A DNA stretch of 64,000 bases, from contig NZ_VCLA01000201.1 in assembly GCF_009600885.1 (NCBI RefSeq), positions 100,062-164,061 on the forward strand. The letters are read 5' to 3'. The DNA comes from Streptomyces jumonjinensis. GTDB taxonomy: Bacteria; Actinomycetota; Actinomycetes; Streptomycetales; Streptomycetaceae. Shown here one piece after another: positions 42,233-50,331 of the stretch (the stretch's first letter is position 1; each line of letters starts with the position of its first letter). The position numbers and the translations under genes are program-made. The notes under the pieces are model-generated. The model was given only the letters and a program-made list of their open reading frames with translations, searched no databases and was not told where the DNA came from.

Positions 42233-43165
42233 ATGACCGAACAACACCCCAACGACGGCCCCGCCGCGGGCCCCGTCACCGAGAAGGCTCCGGCCGCATC
42301 CCCGGACGCCTCCACCGCCATCGTCCTGCGCGCCGACCAGGAGGAGTTCGACGCCAGGCAGATCAGCGCGCTCGCGCTGATCAGCCCCGGCCTCGCCAAC
42401 GCCCCCCGGGCGCAGCTCGCCGTCTTCTTCCACTACTGCGTGCGCACGGGACTCGATCCGTTCGCCCGGCAGATTTACATGATCGGCCGGAAGAACTGGA
42501 AGGCGGCTGACGACCCGGACGAGCCCGCGTACATCTGGACCATCCAGACCGGTATCGACGGCTTCCGCGCCACCGCCCACAAGGCGGCCAAGCGGGCCGG
42601 GGAGTCCCTCTCCTACGAGGACACCGTCTACTACGACGCCGAGGGCAAGGCGTACGACGTCTGGCTCGCCCGGGTCCCGCCGGCGGCCGTGAAGGTCACG
42701 GTCCTGCGCGGGGAGGCCAGGTTCCCCTTCATCGCGAGGTGGGACGAGTTCGCCCCCACGTACTACGACAAGAAGAAGGGCGAGTACGTGCTGGCGGCGA
42801 TGTGGCGGCAGATGCCGTCCCACATGCTCCGCAAGTGCGCGGAAGCGGGCGGTCTGCGGATGGCCGCCCCGCACGACCTCGCCGGTATGTACGTGGACGA
42901 GGAGATGGAACAGGCGGACGCCGACGCCGTTCTCCGCGTCGGCGAGATCGCCTCCCAGCGGCTGCGCGAGGCCGCCGCGCGCGACCAGGGCGGCGGTGCC
43001 GACCAGGAGGGCGAGAAGACCGGCGAGGCGAAGCCCGCGCCGAAGAAGCGCGCCCGGTCGGCGGCGAAGAAGAAGACCGATCCTGCCCCCGAGGCGGCCG
43101 AGGCCCCGGCGAAGCCCAAGCGCGCCCCGCGCAAGCGGGCGGCGTCGGCCCGCACCTCGGCCTAG
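42233..43165 (+). CDS. Bet/RecT-family single-strand annealing protein
   Basis: The 310-residue recombinase has the Bet core: LALISPGLANAPRAQLAVFFHYCVRTGLDPFARQIYMIGRK, IWTIQTGIDGFRATAHKA, KVTVLRG and MWRQMPSHMLRKCAEAGGLRMAAP. A basic, Ala/Lys/Pro-rich C-terminal tail of about 70 residues (KKRARSAAKKK) may bind DNA or partner proteins. It works with the exonuclease encoded next to anneal phage DNA ends. Confidence 0.9.
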   Translation: MTEQHPNDGPAAGPVTEKAPAASPDASTAIVLRADQEEFDARQISALALISPGLANAPRAQLAVFFHYCVRTGLDPFARQIYMIGRKNWKAADDPDEPAYIWTIQTGIDGFRATAHKAAKRAGESLSYEDTVYYDAEGKAYDVWLARVPPAAVKVTVLRGEARFPFIARWDEFAPTYYDKKKGEYVLAAMWRQMPSHMLRKCAEAGGLRMAAPHDLAGMYVDEEMEQADADAVLRVGEIASQRLREAAARDQGGGADQEGEKTGEAKPAPKKRARSAAKKKTDPAPEAAEAPAKPKRAPRKRAASARTSA

Positions 43166-43178
43166 CACCCGTTCGCAA

Positions 43179-43223
43179 GGGGGCGGCCCGTCCCGGGCGG
43201 GCCGCCCCCGCCCCCTCTTGGAG
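43179..43223 (+). promoter_or_regulatory. Hairpin plus CCTCTTGGAG leader element
   Basis: GGGGGCGGCCCG pairs with CGGGCCGCCCCC (43179-43209). CCTCTTGGAG begins 4 nt later at 43214, and ATG 43230 follows. The same hairpin-leader order appears before other early genes. Confidence 0.6.
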
Positions 43224-43229
43224 AACCTG

Positions 43230-44366
43230 ATGACCATAACGACAGACCACCCCGTGAGCCTGTGGCCAGCGGCCCACGCCGCCGACGCCCGCCGCCCCCG
43301 CTCGCTCCAGACCAAGATCGGTGCCAGCGACACCGTCTGCGCCCGGCGTGCCGGGTACCTCCTCCACGGCCGGACTCCCACCGACACCGGTGAGAAGCGC
43401 AAGGCGATCCTCGGGACCTGGCTGCACGAGGGGCTGCTGACCGCCGCCCGCCAGGAGTACGGGTGGATCATCGAGCGCAGGGTGGAGGACGAGCTGCTGC
43501 GCGGGCACATCGACGCCGTCCAGCTCGACAGCGGCACGGCCGCCCGGCTGCCGAAGCGGCTGCGGCCGAGCCTCCCGGCGGACGAGATCACGGTCGAGGA
43601 CGTGAAGACCAAGAGCCTGCGCGTGTGGGACAACGTCTTGCGGCGCGGCGCGACCGAGGCGGAGCTGCGCCAGGCGTACCTGTACGCGGACCTGCTCAGC
43701 ACCCGCGGCTTCGCCGACATCAAGGGGCAGCGGCAGCTGGCCCGTCTCGGCCCCCTGCCGGTGGGCAAGATCCGCTTCCGGTTCCTCAACCGTGACTCCG
43801 GGGACGATCACGTCCAGGAGATCCCCTACGGAGCCGACCGGGGACGCGGTGCCCGGTGGTGGGTCCAGCAGGTGCGGTCGGCCGCCACACCGGAGGAGCT
43901 GCCGCGCACGCTCGACGGCCCCGGGCTGTCATCCATCTGCGACAACTGTCCTTATCGGACTGCCTGCTGGGGCCCGATCGCGTCCGGCCGCTGCCCCCAG
44001 ACCATCCTGGTCCGGGACGACGCCGAGCGGGCAGCCGCGCTCGCGGAGTACGTCGAGGTGTCCAACGAGATGAAGCCGTTGAAGGACAAGCTGAAGCTGC
44101 TGCGGGCGAAGCTCGACGGCACGGATGCCGGGGCGTACGGCGACAACGTCCTGACCTGGAGCGGCGGGAACCCGACGCGGACCGATGACGTGGACGCCAT
44201 GGCCACGCTGTTCCGGCGCGCAGGGCTCACGGTGCCAATGAGCCCGGACGTGGACGAGATGAAGGCCCAGCTCAAGCGGGCTGGGATACCGGTGCCGGTC
44301 CGGCTCGACCATGAGCGGCGCACCTCGGTGAGCATCAACGTCAGCGTCCGCCGCAACAAGTCCTGA
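43230..44366 (+). CDS. Cas4/RecB-like PD-(D/E)XK exonuclease with Fe-S cysteines
   Basis: The 378-residue nuclease has motifs GHIDAV (D95) and ITVEDVKTK (E123/D124 and K126), and the QxxxY-like RQAYLY. One cysteine lies early (SDTVCARRAG, C37) and three late (ICDNCPYRTACW, C237, C240, C246), the 4Fe-4S arrangement of Cas4 and AddB. It should resect DNA ends for the annealing protein upstream. The last 130 residues are a separate helical and basic tail. Confidence 0.88.
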   Translation: MTITTDHPVSLWPAAHAADARRPRSLQTKIGASDTVCARRAGYLLHGRTPTDTGEKRKAILGTWLHEGLLTAARQEYGWIIERRVEDELLRGHIDAVQLDSGTAARLPKRLRPSLPADEITVEDVKTKSLRVWDNVLRRGATEAELRQAYLYADLLSTRGFADIKGQRQLARLGPLPVGKIRFRFLNRDSGDDHVQEIPYGADRGRGARWWVQQVRSAATPEELPRTLDGPGLSSICDNCPYRTACWGPIASGRCPQTILVRDDAERAAALAEYVEVSNEMKPLKDKLKLLRAKLDGTDAGAYGDNVLTWSGGNPTRTDDVDAMATLFRRAGLTVPMSPDVDEMKAQLKRAGIPVPVRLDHERRTSVSINVSVRRNKS

Positions 44367-44374
44367 CCCGGTCA

Positions 44375-44408
44375 CGCGGGGGCAGGGCCGTAGGCGGCTC
44401 TGCCCCCG
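44375..44408 (+). terminator. Intergenic hairpin before replication gene
   Basis: GCGGGGGCAG pairs with CTGCCCCCGC and the stem extends inward by four more pairs (one G-T), with a 6-nt loop. It lies 9 nt after the exonuclease stop. It is either a terminator or a member of the regulatory hairpin series. Confidence 0.6.
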
Positions 44409-44444
44409 CCACGGCGCGGCCGGGCCGGAAGCGAAAGGGAACTG

Positions 44445-45347
44445 GTGAGCATCCACTTGATGGTGGTGGTGGCGTACTTGCCGAAGGAAGTGGTCAACAA
44501 GACGCAGAAGCTGGTTCTGATGAAGATCGCAGACTCCGCCGACGACCAGACCCGTCTGGGCAGACCCGGGCTGGAGCGCATGATGGCCTGGGCCGGCGTG
44601 GGCGAGAAGCAGGTCAGCACGGTGGTGACGGAGCTGGTGGGTCTCGGGCTGGTCGAGCGTACCGAGGTGGGCCGGGTCGGCCGCCGCGCCGAGTACAAGG
44701 TCTTCCCGTACGGCGTGCCCCCGATCCCGTCCACCGAGGAGCTGATCGAGCGGCGGGTGTCGGCGCGCAACGCGCCGAAGAACTCCCGGCTGGCGCGGGA
44801 CGTGCCCCGGAGCAAGCCGTCGGCGGCGGCGAGGACTCGGCGGGACGTGGCCGCACGTCAGGCCGCGAAGGAGAAGCGCGGGGACGCAGGGTTCCCCGAC
44901 GGGAACCCAGTCGAGGGCGCGGGGAGGGTTTCCCTGCGCAAACCCGACAGGTTCCCCGGGGGGAACCGAGTGGGTTCCCCTGGGGAAACCCCTTCTCTTC
45001 CCCCTCCTTCCTCTTCCCTTCCTTACCCCCCAACCCCCGCACCAGAAGGCGCGGGGGAGCCGGACGGGCGTGCCGAGCCAGCAGGCGGGCCCCGTTGCCC
45101 GAAGCACCGTGAGCCGGTCGCGAACTGCCGGGGATGCGGCACCAACCCGCGTGCCGGACGCGAACAGGCACGGCGACGGGCCGACGACGCGAAGCACCGT
45201 GCCCAGCAGGAGTGGCTGCGGCAGTTCTTCGAGGAACAGCAGCGCCGCGTGGCCGCGACCGACCCGCAGGCGCTGGAGATGGCCCGTCAGCGGGCCATGG
45301 AGCTGGCGCGGATGGGGCGCGGCAGCAAGCCCGATTCCCGCAGGTGA
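44445..45347 (+). CDS. HTH protein, likely phage replication initiator
   Basis: The 300-residue protein has an N-terminal winged-helix domain (VVNKTQKLVLMKIADSADDQ, GLERMMAWAGVGEKQVSTVVTELVGLGLVERTEVG, RRAEYKVF), like lambda O or DnaD-type initiators. The middle is disordered, and the C-terminal part has a Cys/His patch (PRCPKHREPVANCRGC) and a long charged helix. Its gene contains four palindromes and a polypyrimidine tract, as expected if the protein binds an origin within its own gene. GTG 44445 has an unremarkable ribosome site. Confidence 0.7.
   Translation: MSIHLMVVVAYLPKEVVNKTQKLVLMKIADSADDQTRLGRPGLERMMAWAGVGEKQVSTVVTELVGLGLVERTEVGRVGRRAEYKVFPYGVPPIPSTEELIERRVSARNAPKNSRLARDVPRSKPSAAARTRRDVAARQAAKEKRGDAGFPDGNPVEGAGRVSLRKPDRFPGGNRVGSPGETPSLPPPSSSLPYPPTPAPEGAGEPDGRAEPAGGPRCPKHREPVANCRGCGTNPRAGREQARRRADDAKHRAQQEWLRQFFEEQQRRVAATDPQALEMARQRAMELARMGRGSKPDSRR
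44889..45024 (+). other. Candidate replication origin: four palindromes plus polypyrimidine tract
   Basis: Within the initiator gene lie GGGTTCCC-4-GGGAACCC (44889-44908), GGGTTT-8-AAACCC (44926-44945), GGTTCCCC-2-GGGGAACC (44950-44967) and GGGTTCCCCTGGGGAAACC (44972-44990). A run of only C and T follows from 44989 to 45024. The repeats impose unusual residues on the protein (FPDGNP, FPGGNR), suggesting selection at DNA level. The design parallels lambda ori inside gene O. Confidence 0.6.
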
Positions 45348-45375
45348 GGAGGGGCGTTGGGGGGCGCGGCCAACA

Positions 45376-45403
45376 TTGACACCCCGCATAACGCCCATAA
45401 GAT
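45376..45403 (+). promoter_or_regulatory. AT-rich promoter, copy 2 (TTGACA/TAAGAT)
   Basis: A consensus TTGACA (45376-45381), 16 nt, then TAAGAT (45398-45403), continuing ATAAGTAAGTTC. It drives the gene at 45436 and probably those after it. Same core as the promoters at 41494 and 51357. Confidence 0.75.
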
Positions 45404-45435
45404 ATAAGTAAGTTCAATCATTTGGAGGCGCTCAC

Positions 45436-45714
45436 ATGACCACAACTACCGAGAGCCCGGGGGCCCACCTCGCGCTCGCCCAAGTGGTGCACGGCGAGCC
45501 CGCCGAGCCGATCGTGGAAGGACCGTTCTGCTCGCCCTCGTGCGCGGGTCTCGCCGTCGACCGGATCGCTGGCGGCATCGTCAAGCGGATGGGCGGCAAC
45601 GCCGCCGTCCATCGCGACGCGGAGCAGCCCTTCGCCGCAGCCCTCACGCCCGACGGCCGGATCTGGGTCGTGCGGATCGTTCCGCCCGGCGAGGTGGCCC
45701 TCTGGCGCAGCTAA
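45436..45714 (+). CDS. Small early protein, 92 aa, with Cys pair
   Basis: ATG 45436 follows TTGGAGG at 8 nt, below a strong promoter. The protein contains EGPFCSPSCAGLAVDRIAGGIVKRMGG, with two cysteines, and a C-terminal beta segment (GRIWVVRIVPPGEVALW). No family is recognised. Confidence 0.6.
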   Translation: MTTTTESPGAHLALAQVVHGEPAEPIVEGPFCSPSCAGLAVDRIAGGIVKRMGGNAAVHRDAEQPFAAALTPDGRIWVVRIVPPGEVALWRS

Positions 45715-45725
45715 CGCGCACGAGA

Positions 45726-45746
45726 TAGGTCACACGATAGAAAACG
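45726..45746 (+). promoter_or_regulatory. TAGGTYAC motif, copy 2
   Basis: TAGGTCAC, two bases, GATAGAAAACG, 43 nt before ATG 45789. It is a variant of the elements at 41827 and 50164. Confidence 0.5.
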
Positions 45747-45772
45747 GGCATTGTGCGCCTGTTCGTTCCACC

Positions 45773-45782
45773 CCTCTTGGAG
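45773..45782 (+). promoter_or_regulatory. CCTCTTGGAG leader element
   Basis: CCTCTTGGAG followed by AACCAC and ATG 45789: a ribosome site embedded in the repeated leader. Confidence 0.55.
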
Positions 45783-45788
45783 AACCAC

Positions 45789-46406
45789 ATGACCATCGCA
45801 GCCTTGCCGGATCACAACCGGCTCAACGACCCGCTGTGGCTCGGCCTCTTCCACGCCTACCGGGCCGTCATCCTCCCGCTGCGCCACAACGGATGGACCA
45901 CCGACGTCGAGCTGTGCAGCGGCGAGTACCACGTCCGCGCCGACCTCGGCGATGGAACGGAGCTGATCATCGCCTCCGAGGGCGCGCTCCCCGCCGACCC
46001 GGCCGACGTCACCGGCTGGCTTGTACAGCGCCGGTCGACCGACGAGAACGCCGACAGCCGCCACATGGTGTACGACTCCACCCCGGCCGGATCGCAGCGG
46101 CACCACGGAAACGCGCTTGTCCCCCTGTTCGCGCGCATCGACAAGCTGTACGCGGCCAGGGGCTCTGACGGGTTGATCGTCTCCTCCTGCCACATCGCCC
46201 CCTACGGAGCGACCCACAAGCAGACCGCAGGCGTCCGCACCCCCGGCGCGGCCATCGCCCAGTACCTCACCTGGTCGGACCGGCTCGTCACGGAAGAGGG
46301 CTACCGCCACATCTGGGAGCGCCCCGACGACGAGGGCGACCCGCTCGGCGTGTTCGAGAGCGTCGGCCACATCACCACCGTCCGCGTCACACGCACCTGT
46401 GCGTGA
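45789..46406 (+). CDS. Hypothetical early protein, 205 aa
   Basis: The protein is soluble alpha/beta (LGLFHAYRAVILPLRHNGWTTDVELCSGEYHVRADLGDGTELIIASEG, TGWLVQRRSTDENADSRHMVYDS). Similar proteins of unknown function occur in Streptomyces mobile elements. It lies downstream of both a TAGGTYAC motif and a CCTCTTGGAG leader. Confidence 0.6.
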   Translation: MTIAALPDHNRLNDPLWLGLFHAYRAVILPLRHNGWTTDVELCSGEYHVRADLGDGTELIIASEGALPADPADVTGWLVQRRSTDENADSRHMVYDSTPAGSQRHHGNALVPLFARIDKLYAARGSDGLIVSSCHIAPYGATHKQTAGVRTPGAAIAQYLTWSDRLVTEEGYRHIWERPDDEGDPLGVFESVGHITTVRVTRTCA

Positions 46407-46445
46407 CCACCGCCGCGCGCCGCGCGCTCCCAGGAAGACAGGGCG

Positions 46446-46556
46446 GTGACCTGGCTCCTGATCGTCTTGTGCGCCCTCGGCCTGGGGGCCTTCATCGCCC
46501 TCGGAGTCGAGGACAGCAGACACCACCGCGCGTCCCGCGCTCCTGACGAGTACTGA
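46446..46556 (+). CDS. Single-pass membrane micropeptide, 36 aa
   Basis: GTG 46446 follows AGGAAG at 8 nt. The peptide begins with one transmembrane helix (WLLIVLCALGLGAFIALGV) and ends with a charged tail (EDSRHHRASRAPDEY). The topology and position suggest a small phage membrane protein; function unknown. Confidence 0.5.
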   Translation: MTWLLIVLCALGLGAFIALGVEDSRHHRASRAPDEY

Positions 46557-46560
46557 CCAC

Positions 46561-46610
46561 GGCCGCCCGGCCCGCCTGCCGGGCCGGGCGGCCCCTCACC
46601 TCTTGGAAGA
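46561..46610 (+). promoter_or_regulatory. Hairpin plus CCTCTTGGAAG leader element
   Basis: A perfect 14-bp stem (GGCCGCCCGGCCCG with CGGGCCGGGCGGCC, 5-nt loop) is followed at 46599 by CCTCTTGGAAGA and then ATG 46617. Confidence 0.65.
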
Positions 46611-46616
46611 GACCAC

Positions 46617-48113
46617 ATGCCCCGAACCATCCATCTGCTCTGCGGAGCAGGCGGAGACGCCACCGGACTGGCCGAAGCCGGGTTCGAACCCATCCTCGGC
46701 ATCAACCACTACCAAGCCGCCGTCGACACCTTCGGGCTCAACCACCCCACCGCCTCCGCGCGCTGCGCGGACATCCAGAACTACCCCATGCGCTGGCTCC
46801 CGAAGGCCCTCGTGATGTGGGCCTCCGTCATCTGCACCGAACTCAGCCCGGCCGGTGGGAGGAAGCGGCCCGTCCCCGCGCAGGACGCGCTGTTCGAGGA
46901 AGAGGAGCAGTGGCGCGAACTGCCGCCCGAGGCATTCGAGATGACCCGCGTGACGGCATGGTGCGTCCTGCGGGCCGCCGAAGCGAAAAGGTTCCCCTGC
47001 GTCGTCGTGGAGAACGTCGTCGAGTTCATCACCGACTGGCTGCTGTTCCCCGAGTGGATCCGGGCGATGAAGAAGCTGGGCTACCGCGCCCAGATCGTCT
47101 CGGTGTCCTCCGCGCACATCGGGTCCGAGACCAACCCGTACGCACCGCAGTGGCGCGACCGGGTCTACATCGTGTTCACCCTCACCACGATCGCCCGGCC
47201 CGATCTCGCGCCGCGCCCGCTGGCGTACTGCGTCGCGTGCGGAAGGAACGTCAACGCCCGGCAGAGCTGGCGGGACCCGAAGGTCCGCGTCGGCAAGTAC
47301 GCGCAGCAGTACGACTACCGGTGTCCGTCCACCCGGTGCGGGCACGCCCTGGTGGAGCCGTACGTCCGTCCCGCCTCCGACGTGATCCTCTGGGACGACA
47401 TCGGCCAGCGCATCGGAGACCGCGCCCGGCCCCTGGTGCCGAACACCATGCGGCGGATCGCGACCGGGCTCGCCAGGTTCCCCTACGAGCCGAGCGTCAT
47501 CACCCTCAGCCACGGCAAGGACGGAACCAGCCGGGCGTTCGATCCGCGGGCGCGACCCCTGCCGACGCGGACGGCCAAACTGGGCGAGGGCCTGCTGTGC
47601 CCGGTCGGCGGGTCGTGGAACGACACCCCGACCAGCGTGGACGCGCCCCTGCGCACCCGTACGACCCGCGAGAGCGAGGCCCTGGTCACGATCGCGCCGC
47701 GCCCGTTCATCGTGGAGTTCCGCAACAACTGTGATGCCGCCCCGGTGGACAACCCCGTCAGCACGGTGAGCACCGCCCGGCATCACGGCCTCGTCGTTCC
47801 CGACGGCATCGCGCGGGACCGGGCTCTGAACACGCTGGTCATCCCGTACCGCAAGAGCGCGACGCGGACGGCCGCCGAGCCGCTGCACACCCTGGCGACC
47901 CGCGACTCGGCCGCCGTGGTCCGCAGCGCCCCCAGCATCGAGGACTGCTACTTCCGGATGCTCCACCCCAGGGAACAGCTGTCGGCACAGCGGTTCCCGG
48001 AGGACTACCAGGTCGTCGGCTCCCGGGCCGCCCAGACGATGCAGGCCGGCAACGCCGTCAGCGTCAACGTCGCCCGATGGATCGGCGACCGCCTCAAGCC
48101 CGTACTCGCCTGA
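46617..48113 (+). CDS. C5-cytosine DNA methyltransferase
   Basis: The 498-residue enzyme has motif I (HLLCGAGGDATGLAEAGF), the catalytic motif IV as WASVICTELSPAGG (C73; the usual Pro before Cys is Ile, as in some actinophage enzymes), motif VI VVENVVEF (E132), motif VIII QWRDRVYIVF, and motif X GNAVSVNVARWIGDRL. A CxxC pair and a further Cys in YCVACGRN and YRCPSTRCG may bind zinc in the target-recognition region. It probably protects phage DNA from host restriction; no cognate endonuclease is nearby. Confidence 0.88.
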   Translation: MPRTIHLLCGAGGDATGLAEAGFEPILGINHYQAAVDTFGLNHPTASARCADIQNYPMRWLPKALVMWASVICTELSPAGGRKRPVPAQDALFEEEEQWRELPPEAFEMTRVTAWCVLRAAEAKRFPCVVVENVVEFITDWLLFPEWIRAMKKLGYRAQIVSVSSAHIGSETNPYAPQWRDRVYIVFTLTTIARPDLAPRPLAYCVACGRNVNARQSWRDPKVRVGKYAQQYDYRCPSTRCGHALVEPYVRPASDVILWDDIGQRIGDRARPLVPNTMRRIATGLARFPYEPSVITLSHGKDGTSRAFDPRARPLPTRTAKLGEGLLCPVGGSWNDTPTSVDAPLRTRTTRESEALVTIAPRPFIVEFRNNCDAAPVDNPVSTVSTARHHGLVVPDGIARDRALNTLVIPYRKSATRTAAEPLHTLATRDSAAVVRSAPSIEDCYFRMLHPREQLSAQRFPEDYQVVGSRAAQTMQAGNAVSVNVARWIGDRLKPVLA

Positions 48114-48149
48114 CCCATCCACCCCCGAAGAAGAAGGGAAACCCCTGCC

Positions 48150-48887
48150 ATGACACCCGCCGCACAAGACCAGTTGACCATCCTCTGCGAGCAGCGCGAG
48201 GAACTGGAGGCCGAGCGCCTGCGCATCGAGAAGGCGTACTGCCTCGCGGTGCTCGACCACATCGCCGCGAAGATCCGTGCCGCCTGCCCCGAAGCGGTCT
48301 ACGTGTCCTTCGCCTTCTACAGCTCCCGCACCCTCGACCTGCACAGCATCCTCGGCGCGCAGCCCAGCCCGCTGGGAACGTGCCCCGAACTGTGGGACAA
48401 CCGAGGCGGGGAGGATGAGGATCCGCTCGACTGCATCGCGGACCAGATCGAGTTCGACATACAAACCGCGCTCGCCCCCCATCAATCCCCGGCATGGGCC
48501 TCCGTGCGGCGCAACACGGCGAGCGACGGCAACAGCTGGCTGCTGGAGCTCCCGCCGACGGACCGAGCGGTGCGTGTCGCACAACTGGTCCGCGAGCATC
48601 ACCCTGATGCGACCGCAGTCGTCGTGGACGGCCGCGCAGCCGGTGGCCGCGTTATCGAGATCATCGAAGGTGTCTCCGAGGACGGCACCGAGATCCGCAC
48701 AGCACGACGCCGATGGACGGCCGAGTGCGACGACACGCTGACCCGCCTGGTAGGGCAGATGTTCGCCCTCCCGGCCCTGGCCGACCAGCATCTCGTGTCG
48801 GCCCATGGCCAGTACGCGCACCCGTACCCGTACGGCACCCGCACCAGCGACCAGGTGCGCCTGCTGCCGCTGCCGCCGAGCCCGTAG
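48150..48887 (+). CDS. Hypothetical early protein, 245 aa
   Basis: The N-terminus is a coiled coil (LTILCEQREELEAERLRIEKAYCLAVLDHIAAKI), followed by alpha/beta segments (VYVSFAFYSSRTLDLHSILG; ATAVVVDGRAAGGRVIEIIEGVSEDGT). No family is recognised. It lies between the methyltransferase and WhiB genes. Confidence 0.6.
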   Translation: MTPAAQDQLTILCEQREELEAERLRIEKAYCLAVLDHIAAKIRAACPEAVYVSFAFYSSRTLDLHSILGAQPSPLGTCPELWDNRGGEDEDPLDCIADQIEFDIQTALAPHQSPAWASVRRNTASDGNSWLLELPPTDRAVRVAQLVREHHPDATAVVVDGRAAGGRVIEIIEGVSEDGTEIRTARRRWTAECDDTLTRLVGQMFALPALADQHLVSAHGQYAHPYPYGTRTSDQVRLLPLPPSP

Positions 48888-48906
48888 CCCGCCGAGGAGA
48901 TCGCTC

Positions 48907-49344
48907 ATGAGCGGCACTGAGTGGGTTCGCGGAGCACTGTGCGCCGGAGACACGCGCTTCACACCCGACGGCGCGACCGAGGACTCACTCAGGGCCCCGG
49001 CCGTCCGCGACCTCCTGACGGTCTGCGAAGCCTGCCCCTTCCGGTCGAGGTGCGTCGCTCTCGTGTTGCCAAGGCATTCGCGGTTCGACGGCGTCTGCGG
49101 CGGACGGCTGTGGCTCGACGGCCGGGTCCTCGACACCTGCGCGGGAGCCCGGCAGAGCGAACTCACCGAAGAGGCAAGCCCCATCACCCACGGCACCGAG
49201 GCCGGGGCCCGCGCCCACAACCGGCGCGGGGAGACCGCCTGCCGCTGGTGCAAGGAGGCCGGACGCCTCGCCCAGCGGGAACGACGCCGGCGCAAGCGAG
49301 CGGCGGACCAAACCAATCCCACCCACACCAAGGAGAAGAAATGA
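48907..49344 (+). CDS. WhiB-family Fe-S transcription factor
   Basis: The 145-residue WhiB-like protein has the four cluster cysteines C12 (GALCAGD), C40, C43 and C49 (VCEACPFRSRC), and the turn GVCGGRLW that corresponds to G(V/I)WGG. The C-terminal segment (HGTEAGARAHNRRGETACRWCKEAGRLAQRERRRRKR) is the basic extension seen in several phage and Streptomyces members. Actinophage WhiB proteins can alter host sigma-factor-dependent transcription. Confidence 0.85.
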   Translation: MSGTEWVRGALCAGDTRFTPDGATEDSLRAPAVRDLLTVCEACPFRSRCVALVLPRHSRFDGVCGGRLWLDGRVLDTCAGARQSELTEEASPITHGTEAGARAHNRRGETACRWCKEAGRLAQRERRRRKRAADQTNPTHTKEKK

Positions 49345-50162
49345 TCACCATTGAGGCCGACGCCCTGTTGGCCATCCTCGACAAGACGATGCCCCACCGC
49401 GCAGGCGAGGACGACACCCCCGCCGAGCTGGATGTGGTCATCCTCGACTGCACCCGCGGGTATCTCCACGCCGTCGTCCGGGGCAGCCGGACCCTCGCGG
49501 TGGCGCGGACCCCGATCCGCGGGGGCCGGTGGATGGCGCCGCTGGATTACGCCGACGCCCTCGCCCTGCGCAGCTGGCTGGAGTCCTGCGCCACCGTCCG
49601 GCTGGACTACGACATGACGAGCGGGCTGCCCCGGCTCCACTTCATGGAGGGGGCCGCCGAGTTCGCCGTGCCGGTGGCCGCGCACGCGGCACCGGTGCCG
49701 TGGCGCGAGGTACTGGGGCAGCTGGGCCGGTGCGCGGACGGCTCCTGGGGCCAGGGGAGCAGGCCCGTCCGGCTCAGCTCCGAGGACCTGGTGCTGTGGG
49801 AGCACGCCGACGCCGAACTCGACTTCCACCCCCTCGGCAGCGGCCTCGGGTTCTTGGTGTCGGCACCCGACTTCCGGGGCTTCCAGATGGTGCTGGACGT
49901 CCCGGCCGAGCCGCAGCAGTTCACGAAGCCGTGGATCTCTTCCCTTCGGACGGGGTCCTTCCTCTACCAGGGGAAGCTGTACGAGGTGGGCGCTCACTAC
50001 GTCGACGTCCTGGGCCACAGGTGGCTCATGCCGACGAAGCCCGCTCCGGGCCAGGAGCCGAAGGCCGTCTCGGCCGATGTCTCCACCGCGGCGCTGCCGT
50101 TGGGCGTCGTGCTCGCCGTGGCCGGGCCGCTGGCCCCGGTAAGCGACTTCCTCTCTTTCTAG
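49341..50162 (+). CDS. Hypothetical early protein, 273 aa
   Basis: ATG 49341 follows AAGGAGAAGAA and overlaps the WhiB stop. The protein appears beta-rich with repeated half-domains (VVILDCTRGYLHAVVRGSRTLAVARTPI; AEFAVPVAAHAAPVPWREVLGQLG). A sliding-clamp-like fold is possible but cannot be established by eye. Confidence 0.6.
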   Translation: MITIEADALLAILDKTMPHRAGEDDTPAELDVVILDCTRGYLHAVVRGSRTLAVARTPIRGGRWMAPLDYADALALRSWLESCATVRLDYDMTSGLPRLHFMEGAAEFAVPVAAHAAPVPWREVLGQLGRCADGSWGQGSRPVRLSSEDLVLWEHADAELDFHPLGSGLGFLVSAPDFRGFQMVLDVPAEPQQFTKPWISSLRTGSFLYQGKLYEVGAHYVDVLGHRWLMPTKPAPGQEPKAVSADVSTAALPLGVVLAVAGPLAPVSDFLSF

Positions 50163-50163
50163 A

Positions 50164-50184
50164 TAGGTCACCTCATTGAAATCG
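50164..50184 (+). promoter_or_regulatory. TAGGTYAC motif, copy 3
   Basis: TAGGTCAC, two bases, CATTGAAATCG, immediately after the stop at 50162 and 148 nt before the HU start. Confidence 0.5.
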
Positions 50185-50331
50185 TTCAGTGAACTCCTGG
50201 GTGGTCACCCAGGCCGGGAGCCCGCCGACTCCGTCGATCTCCCCGGCCTGGGACTCAACCCCCTGCCCGCCGCATGGCGGGCCCGCCCCGGCGGGTCCAC
50301 GCCGCCCTCACCCCGAAGGGATCACTCCGCA

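Noticed and set aside
46596..50171. 1191-residue minus-strand open frame
   Set aside because: Spans the antisense of four well-supported genes (methyltransferase, WhiB and two others) and their hairpins; no family features.
50176..50331. Longer HU start at TTG 50176
   Set aside because: The TTG lies inside the TAGGTYAC motif and the extra 52 residues are Pro-rich with no similarity to HU, which starts at the GTG 50332 NKAQLIEAV.
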